Source: Streptomyces sp. NBC_00285
Lineage (GTDB): Bacteria > Actinomycetota > Actinomycetes > Streptomycetales > Streptomycetaceae
Reading direction: 5' to 3'
Length of the DNA: 64,000 nt
NCBI RefSeq assembly: GCF_036174265.1
Contig: NZ_CP108055.1
Location: forward strand, 6,572,001-6,636,000
Below, piece by piece: positions 49,397 to 59,232 of this stretch. The number at the start of each line of letters is the position of its first letter. Position 1 is the stretch's first letter. The notes beneath the pieces were generated by a model. The model had not been told where the DNA came from, ran no database searches, and worked only from the letters and a program-made list of their open reading frames with translations. The translations under genes and the position numbers were made by a program.

Positions 49397-52249
49397 ATGA
49401 ACACCGATGAGGTCGGGAGCGCGGGGACGAGCGGCAACGGAGGGTCCGAGAGCGAGGGGTACGGGAGTGGCGAGGTGACGGGCGCCGGCGGGTCGGGGAG
49501 CGGGGGTGCGGCTGGGGCTGCGGCGTCGGGGAGCGGGGACGGGGTTCGGGCTGCCAAGTCGGCAAGCGCGGACATGGCTCGGGTTGCGGAGTCGGGGAGC
49601 GCAGGTGGCTCTCGGGTGGGCCCGTCCGGGGGTGGAGGGGCGGGCGGCGTCGACGTACAGGGGCGCCGGGGGGCCAGTTCGGGGGCCTTGTTGCTCGGGG
49701 TGCGGCATCACGGGCCCGGGTCGGCGCGGTCCGTGCGGGCGGCGTTGGACGCGGCCATGCCCCGGGTCGTTCTCATCGAGGGGCCACCCGAGGCCGACGC
49801 GCTGATTCCGCTGGCCGCCGAGGAGGACATGCGGCCGCCGGTCGCGCTCCTCGCCCATGCCGTGGACGAGCCCGGCCGGTCGGCGTTCTGGCCACTGGCC
49901 GAGTTCTCCCCGGAGTGGGTGGCGATCCGCTGGGCGCTGGAACACGCGGTCCCGGCGCGCTTCATCGACCTGCCCGCCACGCACACGCTGGCCTGGGGGA
50001 AGGACGCGGGGCACGAGGGGCCCACGGACCGACCGGAGAAGCCCGCCACCGAGACGTCGGACGCACCCGGCGCAGAACCGTCCGCTGAACGCCCGGCCCC
50101 CGAGGACGGCGCTCCGGCCGACGAACACGCCCATCACGACGCCGTACGAGTCGATCCGCTCGGTGTGCTGGCCGAGGCCGCCGGATACGACGACCCCGAG
50201 CGGTGGTGGGAGGACGTCGTCGAACACCGGGGCGCGGGAGAGGGCGACGTGTTCGAGCCGTTCACCGTGCTGGAAGAGGCGATGGGGGTGTTGCGAGAGA
50301 CGTACGGGACCGGGGGACACGACCGGGACCTCGTCCGGGAGGCGTACATGCGGCTCCAGGTACACGCGGCGCAGCGGGAGTTCGGGGACGACGTGGCCGT
50401 GGTGTGCGGGGCCTGGCATGTGCCCGCGCTGCGTCGCAGGAGCACCGTCGGAGCCGACAGGGCGCTGTTGAAGGGGCTCCCCAAGGTCAAGGCGGACATG
50501 ACGTGGGTGCCGTGGACGTACCGAAGGCTGTCGCGGCACAGCGGCTACGGCGCGGGGATCGACTCGCCCGGCTGGTACGGGCACCTGTTCGGCGCGCCGG
50601 ACCGCCCCGTCGAGCGGTGGCTGACCAAGGTGGCGGGGCTGCTGCGGGACGAGGACCGGATCGTGTCCTCGGCACATGTGATCGAGGCCGTACGGCTGGC
50701 CGAGACCCTGGCCGCGATGCGCGGACGGCCGCTGCCCGGTCTCACCGAGACGACCGACGCGGTGCGGGCGGTGATGTGCGAGGGCTCGGACGTCCCGCTG
50801 GCGCTGGTGCACGACCGGCTGGTCGTGGGCGACGTACTGGGAGAGGTACCGCAAGCCGCGCCCGCGGTGCCGTTGCAGCGGGACCTCGACCGGATCCAGC
50901 GGCGCCTGCGGCTCAAACCGGAGGCGCTGGAGCGGGAGTTGGAGCTCGATCTGCGCAAGGAGACCGACGCCGAGCGCAGCACCCTGCTGCACCGGCTGCG
51001 GCTGCTGGGCGTGGCGTGGGGTGAGCAGGGGGTCTCGCGGGGGAGCACGGGCACGTTCCGGGAGACGTGGCGGCTGCGGTGGGAACCGGAGTTGTCCGTG
51101 CGGATCGCCGAGGCGGGAGTGTGGGGCACGACCGTGCTCGCTGCCGCGACGGCCAAGGCGGAGACGGACGCCGTCGCCGCGCCGGGCCTCGCCGACGTCA
51201 CGGCTCTCGCCGAGCGCTGTCTGCTGGCCGAACTCCCGGGCGCCCTGCCGACGGTGATGCAGGTCCTCGCCGATCGAGCCGCGCTTGACACGGACGTCGG
51301 CCACCTCGCCCAGGCCCTGCCGGCCCTCGTCCGCTCCCTCCGTTACGGCGATGTGCGCGGAACCGACACCGGGGCACTGGCGGAGGTCGCGGCGGGCCTC
51401 GCCGAACGGGTCTTCGTCGGCCTGCCCCCGGCCTGCGCCGCACTCGACGCGGACGCGGCGCAGGAGATGCGCGGCCATGTGGACGCGGTGCACGGAGCCG
51501 TGGGGCTGCTGGGCGAGATGACCTCGCCGGGGCAGGGCGGTGACGCGAGTGCTCCGCCCGCCGGCATACCGGGACGGGACAGCGAGGACGCCCCGACGGC
51601 CGTAGCGGCGCAGGGTGTTCCGGACAGCGCTGCCGTGTCGGCGGTGGACGCCGGGGGACTGCGGGGCCGTTGGTTCGTGGTGCTCAGGGTGCTTTCCGGG
51701 CGGGACACCGTGTCCGGTGTCGTCCGGGGGAGGGCGGTGCGGCTGCTCCTGGACGACGGGGAGTTGGCGCAGGACGAGGTGGCGCGGCTCATGGGGCTCG
51801 TCCTGTCACCGGGGACGCCGCCGGGGGACGCGGCTGCCTGGATCGAGGGGTTCGTCGGGGGCGGCTCCGGTGGCGGAATGCTGCTCGTGCACGACGAGCG
51901 GCTGCTCGGACTGGTCGACGCGTGGCTCACCGGGGTGTCGGCGGAGGCGTTCACCGATGTGCTGCCTCTGCTGCGGCGCACGTTCTCGGCGTACGAGCCG
52001 GGAGTGCGCCGGACGCTGGGCGAGCTGGTCCGGCGGGGCCCGGGTCAGCGGGGAAGCGCGGCGGGGACCGGTACCGGCATACCGGGCTTCGGGGACGACC
52101 TCGACATCGGCCGCGCCGACGCCGTGCTGCCGGTGGTGCGACTGCTGCTCGGCCTGGACGACGACCCCGGTGATCGTGCCGACCCGGGCGGCTATGACGG
52201 CGACTTGGCGGACTCCGACGACAACGACCTTGCGGGGGTGGCGGGATGA
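49397..52249 (+). CDS. DUF5682 protein with TraB/ChaN/EreA-like active-site motifs
   Basis: 950 residues. After a Gly/Ser-rich tail of about 95 residues comes LLGVRHHGPGSARSVRAAL (H104-H105), EGPPEAD (E128) and later VVCGAWHVPAL (H341): the His...Glu...GxxH pattern of the TraB/Tiki/EreA/ChaN hydrolase-like fold. The remaining 600 residues are helical and unassigned. In this gene order DUF5682 is the constant middle member between the MoxR ATPase and the VWA protein. Start ATG 49397 (GTG 49394 also possible) with GGAGGGGG 8 bases upstream. Overlaps the VWA gene by 4 bases. Hydrolase role is inference. Confidence 0.83.
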   Translation: MNTDEVGSAGTSGNGGSESEGYGSGEVTGAGGSGSGGAAGAAASGSGDGVRAAKSASADMARVAESGSAGGSRVGPSGGGGAGGVDVQGRRGASSGALLLGVRHHGPGSARSVRAALDAAMPRVVLIEGPPEADALIPLAAEEDMRPPVALLAHAVDEPGRSAFWPLAEFSPEWVAIRWALEHAVPARFIDLPATHTLAWGKDAGHEGPTDRPEKPATETSDAPGAEPSAERPAPEDGAPADEHAHHDAVRVDPLGVLAEAAGYDDPERWWEDVVEHRGAGEGDVFEPFTVLEEAMGVLRETYGTGGHDRDLVREAYMRLQVHAAQREFGDDVAVVCGAWHVPALRRRSTVGADRALLKGLPKVKADMTWVPWTYRRLSRHSGYGAGIDSPGWYGHLFGAPDRPVERWLTKVAGLLRDEDRIVSSAHVIEAVRLAETLAAMRGRPLPGLTETTDAVRAVMCEGSDVPLALVHDRLVVGDVLGEVPQAAPAVPLQRDLDRIQRRLRLKPEALERELELDLRKETDAERSTLLHRLRLLGVAWGEQGVSRGSTGTFRETWRLRWEPELSVRIAEAGVWGTTVLAAATAKAETDAVAAPGLADVTALAERCLLAELPGALPTVMQVLADRAALDTDVGHLAQALPALVRSLRYGDVRGTDTGALAEVAAGLAERVFVGLPPACAALDADAAQEMRGHVDAVHGAVGLLGEMTSPGQGGDASAPPAGIPGRDSEDAPTAVAAQGVPDSAAVSAVDAGGLRGRWFVVLRVLSGRDTVSGVVRGRAVRLLLDDGELAQDEVARLMGLVLSPGTPPGDAAAWIEGFVGGGSGGGMLLVHDERLLGLVDAWLTGVSAEAFTDVLPLLRRTFSAYEPGVRRTLGELVRRGPGQRGSAAGTGTGIPGFGDDLDIGRADAVLPVVRLLLGLDDDPGDRADPGGYDGDLADSDDNDLAGVAG

Positions 52250-53433
52250 CGACCGAGGTACCGCGGACGGCGGGGGGCGGGGGTGACCCGGCCGACGAGC
52301 GGTTGCGGCGCTGGCGGCTCGTGCTCGGCGGGGAGTCGGCCGACGGGACCGGGCGCGCGCTCACTGGGCAGGATGCCGCGATGGACGGAGCGCTGACCGC
52401 GCTCTACGGCAGGGGGGACGGGAAAGGGCAGACGGGCAGGGACCGTTCGGCCGGGCTCGGGGCGTCGGCGCCGTCCGTGGCGCGGTGGCTGGGGGACATC
52501 CGGACGTACTTCCCTTCGTCCGTCGTCCAGGTCATGCAGCGGGACGCGATCGACCGGCTCGGGCTGTCCACGTTGCTCCTTGAGCCGGAGATGCTGGAGG
52601 CGGTGGAGGCCGACGTGCATCTCGTCGGCACGCTGCTGTCGCTCAACAAGGCGATGCCGGAGACGACGAAGGAGACGGCCCGTGCCGTCGTGCGCAAGGT
52701 CGTCGACGACTTGGAGAAGCGGCTCGCCACCCGCACCCGGGCCACGCTCACCGGTGCTCTCGACCGCAGTGCGCGGATCAACAGACCGCGCCACCACGAC
52801 ATCGACTGGAACCGCACGATCTCGGCCAACCTGAAGCACTACCTGCCGGAGTACCGGACGATCGTGCCGGAGCGGCTCGTCGGATACGGCCGGGCCTCGC
52901 GGTCGGTGAAGAAGGAGGTCGTTCTTTGCATCGACCAGTCGGGGTCGATGGCGGCATCCGTCGTCTACGCGTCCGTGTTCGGGGCGGTGCTGGCGTCCAT
53001 GCGGTCGATCGACACGCGGCTGGTCGTCTTCGACACGGCGGTCGTCGACCTCACCGATCAGCTCGACGACCCGGTGGACGTGCTGTTCGGGACGCAGCTC
53101 GGCGGCGGCACGGACATCAACCGGGCGCTGGCGTACTGCCAGTCGCAGATCAGCCGGCCCGCGGAGACGGTGATGGTGCTGATCAGCGACCTCTACGAGG
53201 GCGGGATACGCAACGAGATGCTGAAGCGGGTCGCGGCGATGAAGGCGTCGGGGGTGCAGTTCGTGACGCTGCTGGCCCTGTCGGACGAGGGGGCGCCCGC
53301 CTACGACCGGGAACACGCGGCCGCGCTCGCCGCGCTGGGCGCACCCGCCTTCGCCTGCACGCCCGACCTGTTCCCGGAAGTGATGGCCGCGGCCATCGAG
53401 AAGCGGCCGCTCCCGATACCGGACACGGCGTGA
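52246..53433 (+). CDS. VWA domain protein (MoxR partner)
   Basis: 395 residues. N-terminal helical region (1-220), then a von Willebrand A domain with the MIDAS motif D230-Q-S232-G-S234 and the downstream GGGTDIN threonine and SDLYEGG aspartate sites, all intact for metal binding. No signal peptide. ATGA overlap with DUF5682 shows tight coupling. CoxE-like VWA proteins of this kind dock the MoxR hexamer onto targets. Confidence 0.92.
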   Translation: MTTEVPRTAGGGGDPADERLRRWRLVLGGESADGTGRALTGQDAAMDGALTALYGRGDGKGQTGRDRSAGLGASAPSVARWLGDIRTYFPSSVVQVMQRDAIDRLGLSTLLLEPEMLEAVEADVHLVGTLLSLNKAMPETTKETARAVVRKVVDDLEKRLATRTRATLTGALDRSARINRPRHHDIDWNRTISANLKHYLPEYRTIVPERLVGYGRASRSVKKEVVLCIDQSGSMAASVVYASVFGAVLASMRSIDTRLVVFDTAVVDLTDQLDDPVDVLFGTQLGGGTDINRALAYCQSQISRPAETVMVLISDLYEGGIRNEMLKRVAAMKASGVQFVTLLALSDEGAPAYDREHAAALAALGAPAFACTPDLFPEVMAAAIEKRPLPIPDTA

Positions 53434-53641
53434 ACCCGGGTCGCCGGTTGGGGATTTGTCGACCAGGTGACCTGCTGTTTCGGCCGGCGAAACGGATATG
53501 ACTACGCATCGGTAACAGGGGCTTGCGCAACCTCGGGCGCGCCGTGCAAGGATCGGACTCTCCACAGTCTTCACGCTTCCGTTCCGTTTCCCCTCCCTTC
53601 CCTTTCGCTTGGTTCCGTCGCACGGAAAGATCCGCCCTCTC

Positions 53642-54697
53642 TTGACCCTGTCAGCAGCATTTCCCGGTGTCGCCGTGCGCGTGCTGCGCGTGGCGGTCGG
53701 GCGGCGTGCGCTGCAAGTGGGGTTGCTGGTGGGCGGGTTGCTCGTGCTCGGCTTCCTCTGCGGGGAGCAGGCGCAGGCGGCGGACGGTATCGGGGCGTTG
53801 CCCGGTAACGCGGTCACCGGTCTGGTGAAACCGGCGGCCAAGACGGGGATCGTGGGTGCGGGTGCGGACGACCCGGCTACGGCCCTGGGGGCGAGCGCGG
53901 CTGCGGACACGGGCGTGGGCCCGGTTGCTCGTACACGCGTGGGTCCGGCAAAGGGCCGTGCCCTCAAGCCGGTTGTCCCCGTCCCTGGCACGGCTGAGCC
54001 CGACGATCGCCGCTCCGGTACCTCCAGCGCCCGTGTCCCCGACCTCGACACCGTCACCGACACGCTCACCGGCGCTCTCGCTCAGCCGGCCGACGGCAGG
54101 GTTCTTCGTCCGGTGACCGAGGACCTCGTGGGGGCGGTGGGGGACCAGGTCGTGCGGCCGGTCGGTGATCTGGTCGAGACGGTGACCACGGGGTTGGTCG
54201 AGACGGTCGGGATATCGCCGTCGGCCTCGCTGCCGGAGTTGCCGACGCTGCCGTCGTTCCCGCAGTCCCCGTCGTGGCCGACCCTGCCCGGGGTTCCGAT
54301 CCAGACCCTGCCCGTGCCGGCGCCCGTCACTTCGGTGCCGGGAGGTCACGCCTTAATGACGTCGGCCGATGAGGAGGGCCCCGTGGGCGGCGGTGCCGTG
54401 TACGGGCCGCGGTTCGCCGGTGGGGACACCGTGATCAAGGCTGTCACGCACGACTCCGCCCACCGCGCCACCTCCTCCGCCGCTCCCGCGCCCGGTCATC
54501 AGGCGCCCTCCAACGTCCCGGGCGGTGCCCTGGGCGGCAAGTCGGCGGTGGACAACGGCTCGTCGCGACACGGTGACGCGCATGCCGTCACCCTCATCCA
54601 CCGGGCGTTGTCGCGGCTCGTGCCCGGTGCCGCCGCGGACGTCGATACGGCAGGGACCCGGGACAGGCACCGGGACATCCCCGTCTTCCCCGGCTAG
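53642..54697 (+). CDS. secreted low-complexity protein
   Basis: 351 residues. An Arg-containing signal peptide (core LQVGLLVGGLLVLGFLC, cleavage after AQA), then Val/Thr/Pro/Asp/Gly-rich sequence with repeated Val-Gly-Asp and Val-Thr-rich helices (VTDTLTGAL, VGAVGDQVVRPVGDLVETV) and no Cys or catalytic motif in the mature part. No sorting signal or C-terminal helix. Streptomyces encode several such exported proteins of unknown function. Start uncertain: TTG 53642 with GGAAAGA 11 bases upstream; GTG 53675 is also possible. Confidence 0.65.
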   Translation: MTLSAAFPGVAVRVLRVAVGRRALQVGLLVGGLLVLGFLCGEQAQAADGIGALPGNAVTGLVKPAAKTGIVGAGADDPATALGASAAADTGVGPVARTRVGPAKGRALKPVVPVPGTAEPDDRRSGTSSARVPDLDTVTDTLTGALAQPADGRVLRPVTEDLVGAVGDQVVRPVGDLVETVTTGLVETVGISPSASLPELPTLPSFPQSPSWPTLPGVPIQTLPVPAPVTSVPGGHALMTSADEEGPVGGGAVYGPRFAGGDTVIKAVTHDSAHRATSSAAPAPGHQAPSNVPGGALGGKSAVDNGSSRHGDAHAVTLIHRALSRLVPGAAADVDTAGTRDRHRDIPVFPG

Positions 54698-54867
54698 GAC
54701 GCGGCGAGGGCAGGTCCTCCTGCTTCCCCCGCTGCTGTGCCGCGCGGGGCGGAACAGGTCTGACCCCGCAGTTCGGACACCCCTCCGACCTCCAGCCCTG
54801 TGCTCCGGATGCCCCCATGCCGCATGCCTCTCCAGGCCTCCTCAAGATCCAGAGATCTGACGCACTC

Positions 54868-55350
54868 ATGAACAAGAACTTCCACCGTTCCATCGTCACG
54901 GCGGCCGGAGTCGTCGGTGACGCCGTGGCGCCTGCACGCGGTGCCACCGGGACCGTCCGCCCCGTCGCCGACCCCACCACCCGAACGGCCCAGCCGGTCA
55001 CCGCCCCACCACCACCCCGCCGCCGTGCGCCGAGCATGCCGACCTCACCGGCATCCACGACCAGGGTGCGTCCCAAAGCCCCCGCCACCCCACCACCGCG
55101 AGCCGAGCACGCCGCCGTCACCCGCGCCCGCGACCAGGGTGTGGCCCGAAGACCCCGCCACCCCGTCACTGCTCGCCGCGCATGCCCACCTCACCGGCGC
55201 CCGCGACCAGCGTGCGGCCCGAAGACCCCGCCACCCCACCACCGCGCGCCGAGCACGCCGACCTCACCCGCGCCCCCGGTCAGAGTGCGGCCCGACCCTT
55301 CCACCCCGGCACTGCGCGCGCAGCGCAGGAACCCCCAGTACCGCCACTGA
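54868..55350 (+). pseudogene. probable remnant of a secreted-protein gene
   Basis: The first 20 codons (MNKNFHRSIVTAAGVVG) look like the start of a Streptomyces signal peptide, but the hydrophobic core breaks off and the frame runs into a Pro/Arg-rich translation of a 73-bp tandem repeat, which cannot keep frame. No ribosome site better than AGAGA. Interpreted as a decayed relative of the secreted gene upstream; it could also be chance. Confidence 0.3.
55008..55300. repeat. 73-bp imperfect tandem repeat, about 4 copies
   Basis: The block GCCGAGCACGCC-like recurs at 55028, 55102, 55175 and 55248, and CCGCCACCCC at 55082, 55155 and 55228, giving a 73-base period (74 for the first step). A 73-base period shifts frame each copy, so the repeat is not protein-coding. 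Confidence 0.75.
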
Positions 55351-55498
55351 CCTCCCCGCATCGCCGTAGGCATCCCGCGGCGAACCACTGACTCCGTGAG
55401 GCGATGGTCCCCGGACGGCCGAATGCCGTCGGTCTGTCCTCGCCGGAACCTCACGGGCGGGGCGAAGAGGTCCCCATTGGGGTGGGGATCGACCGCCC

Positions 55499-55559
55499 CA
55501 GGCCCTTCATAGGGCCTGATCAAGGGGCCTCACCGGGTAACCCCACCCCGGTGAGGCCC
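55499..55559. terminator. tandem hairpins upstream of sucC
   Basis: CAGGCCCT/AGGGCCTG (55499-55518, 4-base loop) is followed by a perfect 13-bp stem (55525-55537 with 55547-55559, loop 9 bases) and TTCCCC. Probably ends transcription from the secreted-protein region. Confidence 0.6.
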
Positions 55560-56020
55560 TTCCCCATGGCCACCCAGGTCATGTCACCACCCATGCCCAC
55601 CCATGCCCACCCATCCCCCCATGGCATCCGACGGCCCCCGTCACCCCGCGAGCGCCGCCGGTGCTGCCACGGGCCGCGCCACAGGCCGCCAAGAACCTCC
55701 AGGGACGGCCGCCAAGGCCCGCCACGAACCGTCAAGACCCGCCGCGCACCCCCCCCCGCATCCCGCCCCCCCTCCGCCCCTCACACGCGGCACCCCGTGC
55801 CAGTGAGTGCGGCATCATGTGACAGGTATCACCGCTCAGGTGTGACCCTCGATTTAGGGGCCCCCCGCAAGCAGCGATAACCTGCGAGACGGACATGCCG
55901 CGCGCTCGGACACCGTGTGCGCCTCCCTTGTGACTGACAGACGAAGCAGACGTCACGTTGCCCTCGCGGCACGCCCACGCAGACAACGAACCGCGAGATC
56001 ACTGATAGGGACGGAAGCGC
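55560..56020. other. sucC upstream region
   Basis: 461 bases, the first half extremely C-rich with short CCCACCCATG reiterations (about 55588-55618), the second half holding a Crp-like site at 55818-55833 and TAACCT at 55878-55883, a possible -10 box giving a leader of about 130 bases for sucC. No gene seen. Confidence 0.45.
55818..55833. promoter_or_regulatory. possible Crp-type site upstream of sucCD
   Basis: TGTGA-N6-TCACC at 55818-55833, one base off the CRP consensus TGTGA-N6-TCACA, 45 bases upstream of a candidate -10 element. Confidence 0.3.
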
Positions 56021-57199
56021 GTGGACCTGTTCGAGTACCAGGCGAGGGACCTCTTCGCCAAGCACGATGTACCGGTGCTGGCCGGTGAAGTCATCGACAC
56101 GCCTGAGGCGGCCCGCGCAGCCACCGAGCGCCTCGGTGGCAAGTCCGTCGTCAAGGCCCAGGTGAAGGTCGGCGGCCGCGGCAAGGCCGGTGGCGTCAAG
56201 CTTGCCGCCACTGTCGACGAGGCCGTCGAGCACGCCACCAACATCCTCGGCATGGACATCAAGGGCCACACGGTCCACAAGGTGATGATCGCCGAGACGG
56301 CCCCGGAGATCCTGGAGGAGTACTACGTCTCCTTCCTCCTCGACCGTGCCAACCGCACCTTCCTCTCCATCGCGTCCGTCGAGGGCGGCATGGAGATCGA
56401 GGAGGTGGCGGAGACCCGCCCCGAGGCCGTCGCCAAGACGCCGATCGACGCCAACGTGGGTGTGACCCCCGAGATCGCGCGCCAGATCGTCGAGGCCGCG
56501 AAGTTCCCGGCCGAGGTGGCCGACAAGGTCGCCAACGTCCTGGTCACCCTGTGGAAGACCTTCGTCGAGGAGGACGCCCTCCTGGTCGAGGTCAACCCGC
56601 TGGCCAAGGTCGCCTCCGGTGACGTCATCGCCCTCGACGGCAAGGTCTCCCTCGACGAGAACGCCGAGTTCCGTCAGCCGGGGCACGAGGCTCTCCAGGA
56701 CAAGGACTCCGCGAACCCGCTGGAGGCCGCCGCCAAGGAGAAGAACCTCAACTACGTCAAGCTCGACGGCGAGGTCGGCATCATCGGCAACGGCGCGGGT
56801 CTCGTCATGAGCACCCTGGACGTCGTCGCGTACGCCGGTGAGAACCACGGTGGCGTGAAGCCGGCCAACTTCCTCGACATCGGCGGCGGCGCGTCCGCGG
56901 CCGTGATGGCGAACGGCCTGGAGATCATCCTGGGCGACCCCGACGTCAAGTCGGTCTTCGTCAACGTCTTCGGCGGCATCACCGCCTGCGACGAGGTCGC
57001 CAACGGCATCGTGCAGGCGCTGCAGCTGCTCGCGGACAAGGGCGAGGAAGTCACCAAGCCCCTCGTCGTCCGTCTCGACGGCAACAACGCCGAGCTGGGT
57101 CGCAAGATCCTCTCCGACGCCAACCACCCGCTGGTGCAGCGCGTGGACACCATGGACGGCGCGGCCGACAAGGCCGCCGAGCTCGCGGCTGCGAAGTAA
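56021..57199 (+). CDS. sucC: succinyl-CoA synthetase beta subunit (ADP-forming)
   Basis: 392 residues, normal length. ATP-grasp domain ([19 protein letters not shown] at the N terminus; [26 protein letters not shown]) and C-terminal CoA-ligase domain ([34 protein letters not shown]). Forms the alpha2beta2 or alpha-beta enzyme with SucD and makes ATP or GTP from succinyl-CoA in the TCA cycle. GTG start, GGGACGGAAG upstream. SucD follows after 22 bases in the same operon. Confidence 0.98.
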   Translation: MDLFEYQARDLFAKHDVPVLAGEVIDTPEAARAATERLGGKSVVKAQVKVGGRGKAGGVKLAATVDEAVEHATNILGMDIKGHTVHKVMIAETAPEILEEYYVSFLLDRANRTFLSIASVEGGMEIEEVAETRPEAVAKTPIDANVGVTPEIARQIVEAAKFPAEVADKVANVLVTLWKTFVEEDALLVEVNPLAKVASGDVIALDGKVSLDENAEFRQPGHEALQDKDSANPLEAAAKEKNLNYVKLDGEVGIIGNGAGLVMSTLDVVAYAGENHGGVKPANFLDIGGGASAAVMANGLEIILGDPDVKSVFVNVFGGITACDEVANGIVQALQLLADKGEEVTKPLVVRLDGNNAELGRKILSDANHPLVQRVDTMDGAADKAAELAAAK

Positions 57200-57221
57200 G
57201 GGAAGAGGGACAGACACAGCC

Positions 57222-58106
57222 ATGGCTATCTTCCTCACCAAAGACAGCAAGGTCATCGTCCAGGGCATGACCGGCTCCACGGGCATGAAGCACACCAAGC
57301 TCATGCTCGCCGACGGCACGAACATCGTCGGTGGCGTGAACCCGCGCAAGGCGGGCACGTCCGTGGACATCGACGGCACCGACATCCCGGTGTTCGGCAC
57401 GGTCGCCGAGGCGATCGAGAAGACGGGCGCGAACGTATCCGTCCTCTTCGTCCCGCCGGCCTTCGCCAAGGCCGCCGTGGTCGAGGCGATCGACGCCGAG
57501 ATCCCGCTCGCGGTCGTCATCACCGAGGGCATCGCGGTCCACGACTCGGCCGCGTTCTACGCGTACGCCGGGTCCAAGGGCGACAAGACCCGGATCATCG
57601 GCCCGAACTGCCCCGGTCTCATCACCCCGGGTCAGTCGAACGCCGGCATCATCCCGGGCGACATCACCAAGCCGGGCCGTATCGGCCTGGTCTCGAAGTC
57701 CGGCACGCTGACGTACCAGATGATGTACGAGCTGCGTGACATCGGCTTCTCCTCCGCCGTCGGCATCGGTGGTGACCCGATCATCGGCACCACGCACATC
57801 GACGCGCTCGCCGCGTTCGAGGCCGACCCCGACACCGACCTGATCGTGATGATCGGTGAGATCGGTGGCGACGCGGAGGAGCGGGCCGCGGCCTTCATCG
57901 CGAAGAACGTGACCAAGCCGGTCGTCGGCTACGTCGCGGGCTTCACCGCGCCCGAGGGCAAGACCATGGGCCACGCCGGTGCCATCGTCTCCGGCTCCTC
58001 CGGCACGGCCGCCGCGAAGAAGGAGGCCCTCGAGGCCGCGGGCGTCAAGGTCGGCAAGACGCCGACCGAGACGGCGAAGCTCGCGCGCGAGATCCTGGCC
58101 GGCTGA
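57222..58106 (+). CDS. sucD: succinyl-CoA synthetase alpha subunit
   Basis: 294 residues. N-terminal CoA-binding Rossmann domain ([19 protein letters not shown]), [20 protein letters not shown] and the phosphorylated active-site His H251 in GHAGAIVSG. Partner of SucC directly upstream; ribosome site in GGGAAGAGGGA before the ATG. Confidence 0.98.
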   Translation: MAIFLTKDSKVIVQGMTGSTGMKHTKLMLADGTNIVGGVNPRKAGTSVDIDGTDIPVFGTVAEAIEKTGANVSVLFVPPAFAKAAVVEAIDAEIPLAVVITEGIAVHDSAAFYAYAGSKGDKTRIIGPNCPGLITPGQSNAGIIPGDITKPGRIGLVSKSGTLTYQMMYELRDIGFSSAVGIGGDPIIGTTHIDALAAFEADPDTDLIVMIGEIGGDAEERAAAFIAKNVTKPVVGYVAGFTAPEGKTMGHAGAIVSGSSGTAAAKKEALEAAGVKVGKTPTETAKLAREILAG

Positions 58107-58128
58107 GCAGGTATCCAGCTGGACGTCT

Positions 58129-58162
58129 GTGGGCCCGTTCCTCTCCGTGAGGGCGGGCCCAC
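58129..58162. terminator. terminator hairpin after sucCD
   Basis: GTGGGCCCG (58129-58137) pairs perfectly with 58154-58162, with an inner CCTC/GAGG. Between convergent sucD and the sigma-like gene. Confidence 0.65.
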
Positions 58163-58239
58163 CGGCATGTCGTCGGTCGGCTGCGGGTGCGTCGTGGCCG
58201 GTCGCGCAGTTGCCCGCGCCCCTTGAGGCCGGGCCGCAG

Positions 58240-59136
58240 TCACCGACCGTCCGGAACCAGCCTCTCCGGCCCGCTCGCCGTCGCCTCGCGCAGCTTCTTC
58301 CGCAGCTTCAGCTCGGCGTCGGACAGGGAACCCTGCGCCACCCGCGCCGGCACCCCCTGCACCTCCGCGCCCGGAGCGACCGGCGGCTCGTAGTGGGTCG
58401 GTGCCGTCCGCAGCGTGAGTGCCGTCGTGCCGATCAGTGCCACCGTGACCGCGATGGCGGCGCGCGTCCAGAAGCGGACCCGGCGTTCACCGCCCGTCCG
58501 TACCGTGCGCGGAACCGCCGCGCGCAGCCGTTCCGTGGAGGCCAGTTCGGCCAGCCGTCGGTGCAGCTCGCCGGGATCGGACAGCTCCGGCAGCCGGGTG
58601 GCGACCACTTCGCGGGCGCGCAGCAGCCGGCCGGCCGTCGTCGGGGTGCTCGCCTCCGTCTCCGCCGCCGTCTCCGGGAGATCGAGGCCGACACCGTCGT
58701 ACAGCAGGAGTGTGCGGCGCTGCGGCGGCGGGAGTTTCTGGAGTACGGCCATCAGCGCGCGGTCGGACGGGTCGGCGACGGGCGCCTCGGGGTGCCGGTG
58801 GCGGGGGCGGAGGTGCTGCCAGGGGGAGAGTGCGAACTCGTACGCCATCGCCCGTACCCAGCCTGCCGGGTCCCGGTCCACCGCCACCTCGGGCCAGCGC
58901 TCCCAGGCGAGTTGGAATGCCCGTTCGACCGACTCACGGGCGAGTTCGCGGCGGCCGGTGAGCAGATACGTCTGCCGGACGAGGGCGGGGGAGCAGAACG
59001 CGTACAGCGCGTCGAATGCCTGAGCGGGCGTCAGAGGGGCGGCCGGCGACTCGGATTCGGGCAGAGGGTCCGTGTGCTCCCGCTGAGGCCCCGTCACCTC
59101 CGGCGAGGGGAGGCGGGTCGCAGGGTTCTGCGTCAC
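58240..59136 (-). CDS. sigma-70 region-2/4-like protein with a C-terminal membrane helix
   Basis: 298 residues. Residues about 30-100 resemble ECF sigma region 2 (AFDALYAFCSPALVRQTYLLTGRRELARESVERAF), and 120-170 resemble region 4 (LMAVLQKLPPPQRRTLLLYDGVGLDLPETAAE). Instead of ending there it continues with a helical linker, one membrane helix (about 225-245) and an extracellular tail. DNA-binding residues of region 4 are poorly kept, so it may be a membrane-tethered sigma factor or a sigma-derived regulator. GTG 59136, AAGGGG 7 bases upstream. Divergent from the PerM homologue. Confidence 0.78.
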   Translation of the reverse strand: MTQNPATRLPSPEVTGPQREHTDPLPESESPAAPLTPAQAFDALYAFCSPALVRQTYLLTGRRELARESVERAFQLAWERWPEVAVDRDPAGWVRAMAYEFALSPWQHLRPRHRHPEAPVADPSDRALMAVLQKLPPPQRRTLLLYDGVGLDLPETAAETEASTPTTAGRLLRAREVVATRLPELSDPGELHRRLAELASTERLRAAVPRTVRTGGERRVRFWTRAAIAVTVALIGTTALTLRTAPTHYEPPVAPGAEVQGVPARVAQGSLSDAELKLRKKLREATASGPERLVPDGR

Positions 59137-59232
59137 AGGGCGCCCCTTCGGACGAAAAAGTACATAGTCGTATATTGAGCGACACATCGACGGTTCGCCT
59201 GTTACGACGAGAAAGCGCGTGTCGTTGGGAGC

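Noticed and set aside
49144..49410. 88-codon frame overlapping the MoxR stop (GTGA) and the DUF5682 start
   Set aside because: Coupling looks attractive, but third-position GC is only about 70% against over 90% in real genes here, and the product is an Arg/Gly-rich string.
55588..55618. CCCACCCATG short reiterations as a CRISPR-like array
   Set aside because: Unit of 10 bases without spacers; simple-sequence repeat only.
55404..55880. 158-codon frame upstream of sucC
   Set aside because: Spans two hairpins and a C-rich tract, Pro/Arg low complexity, no ribosome site.
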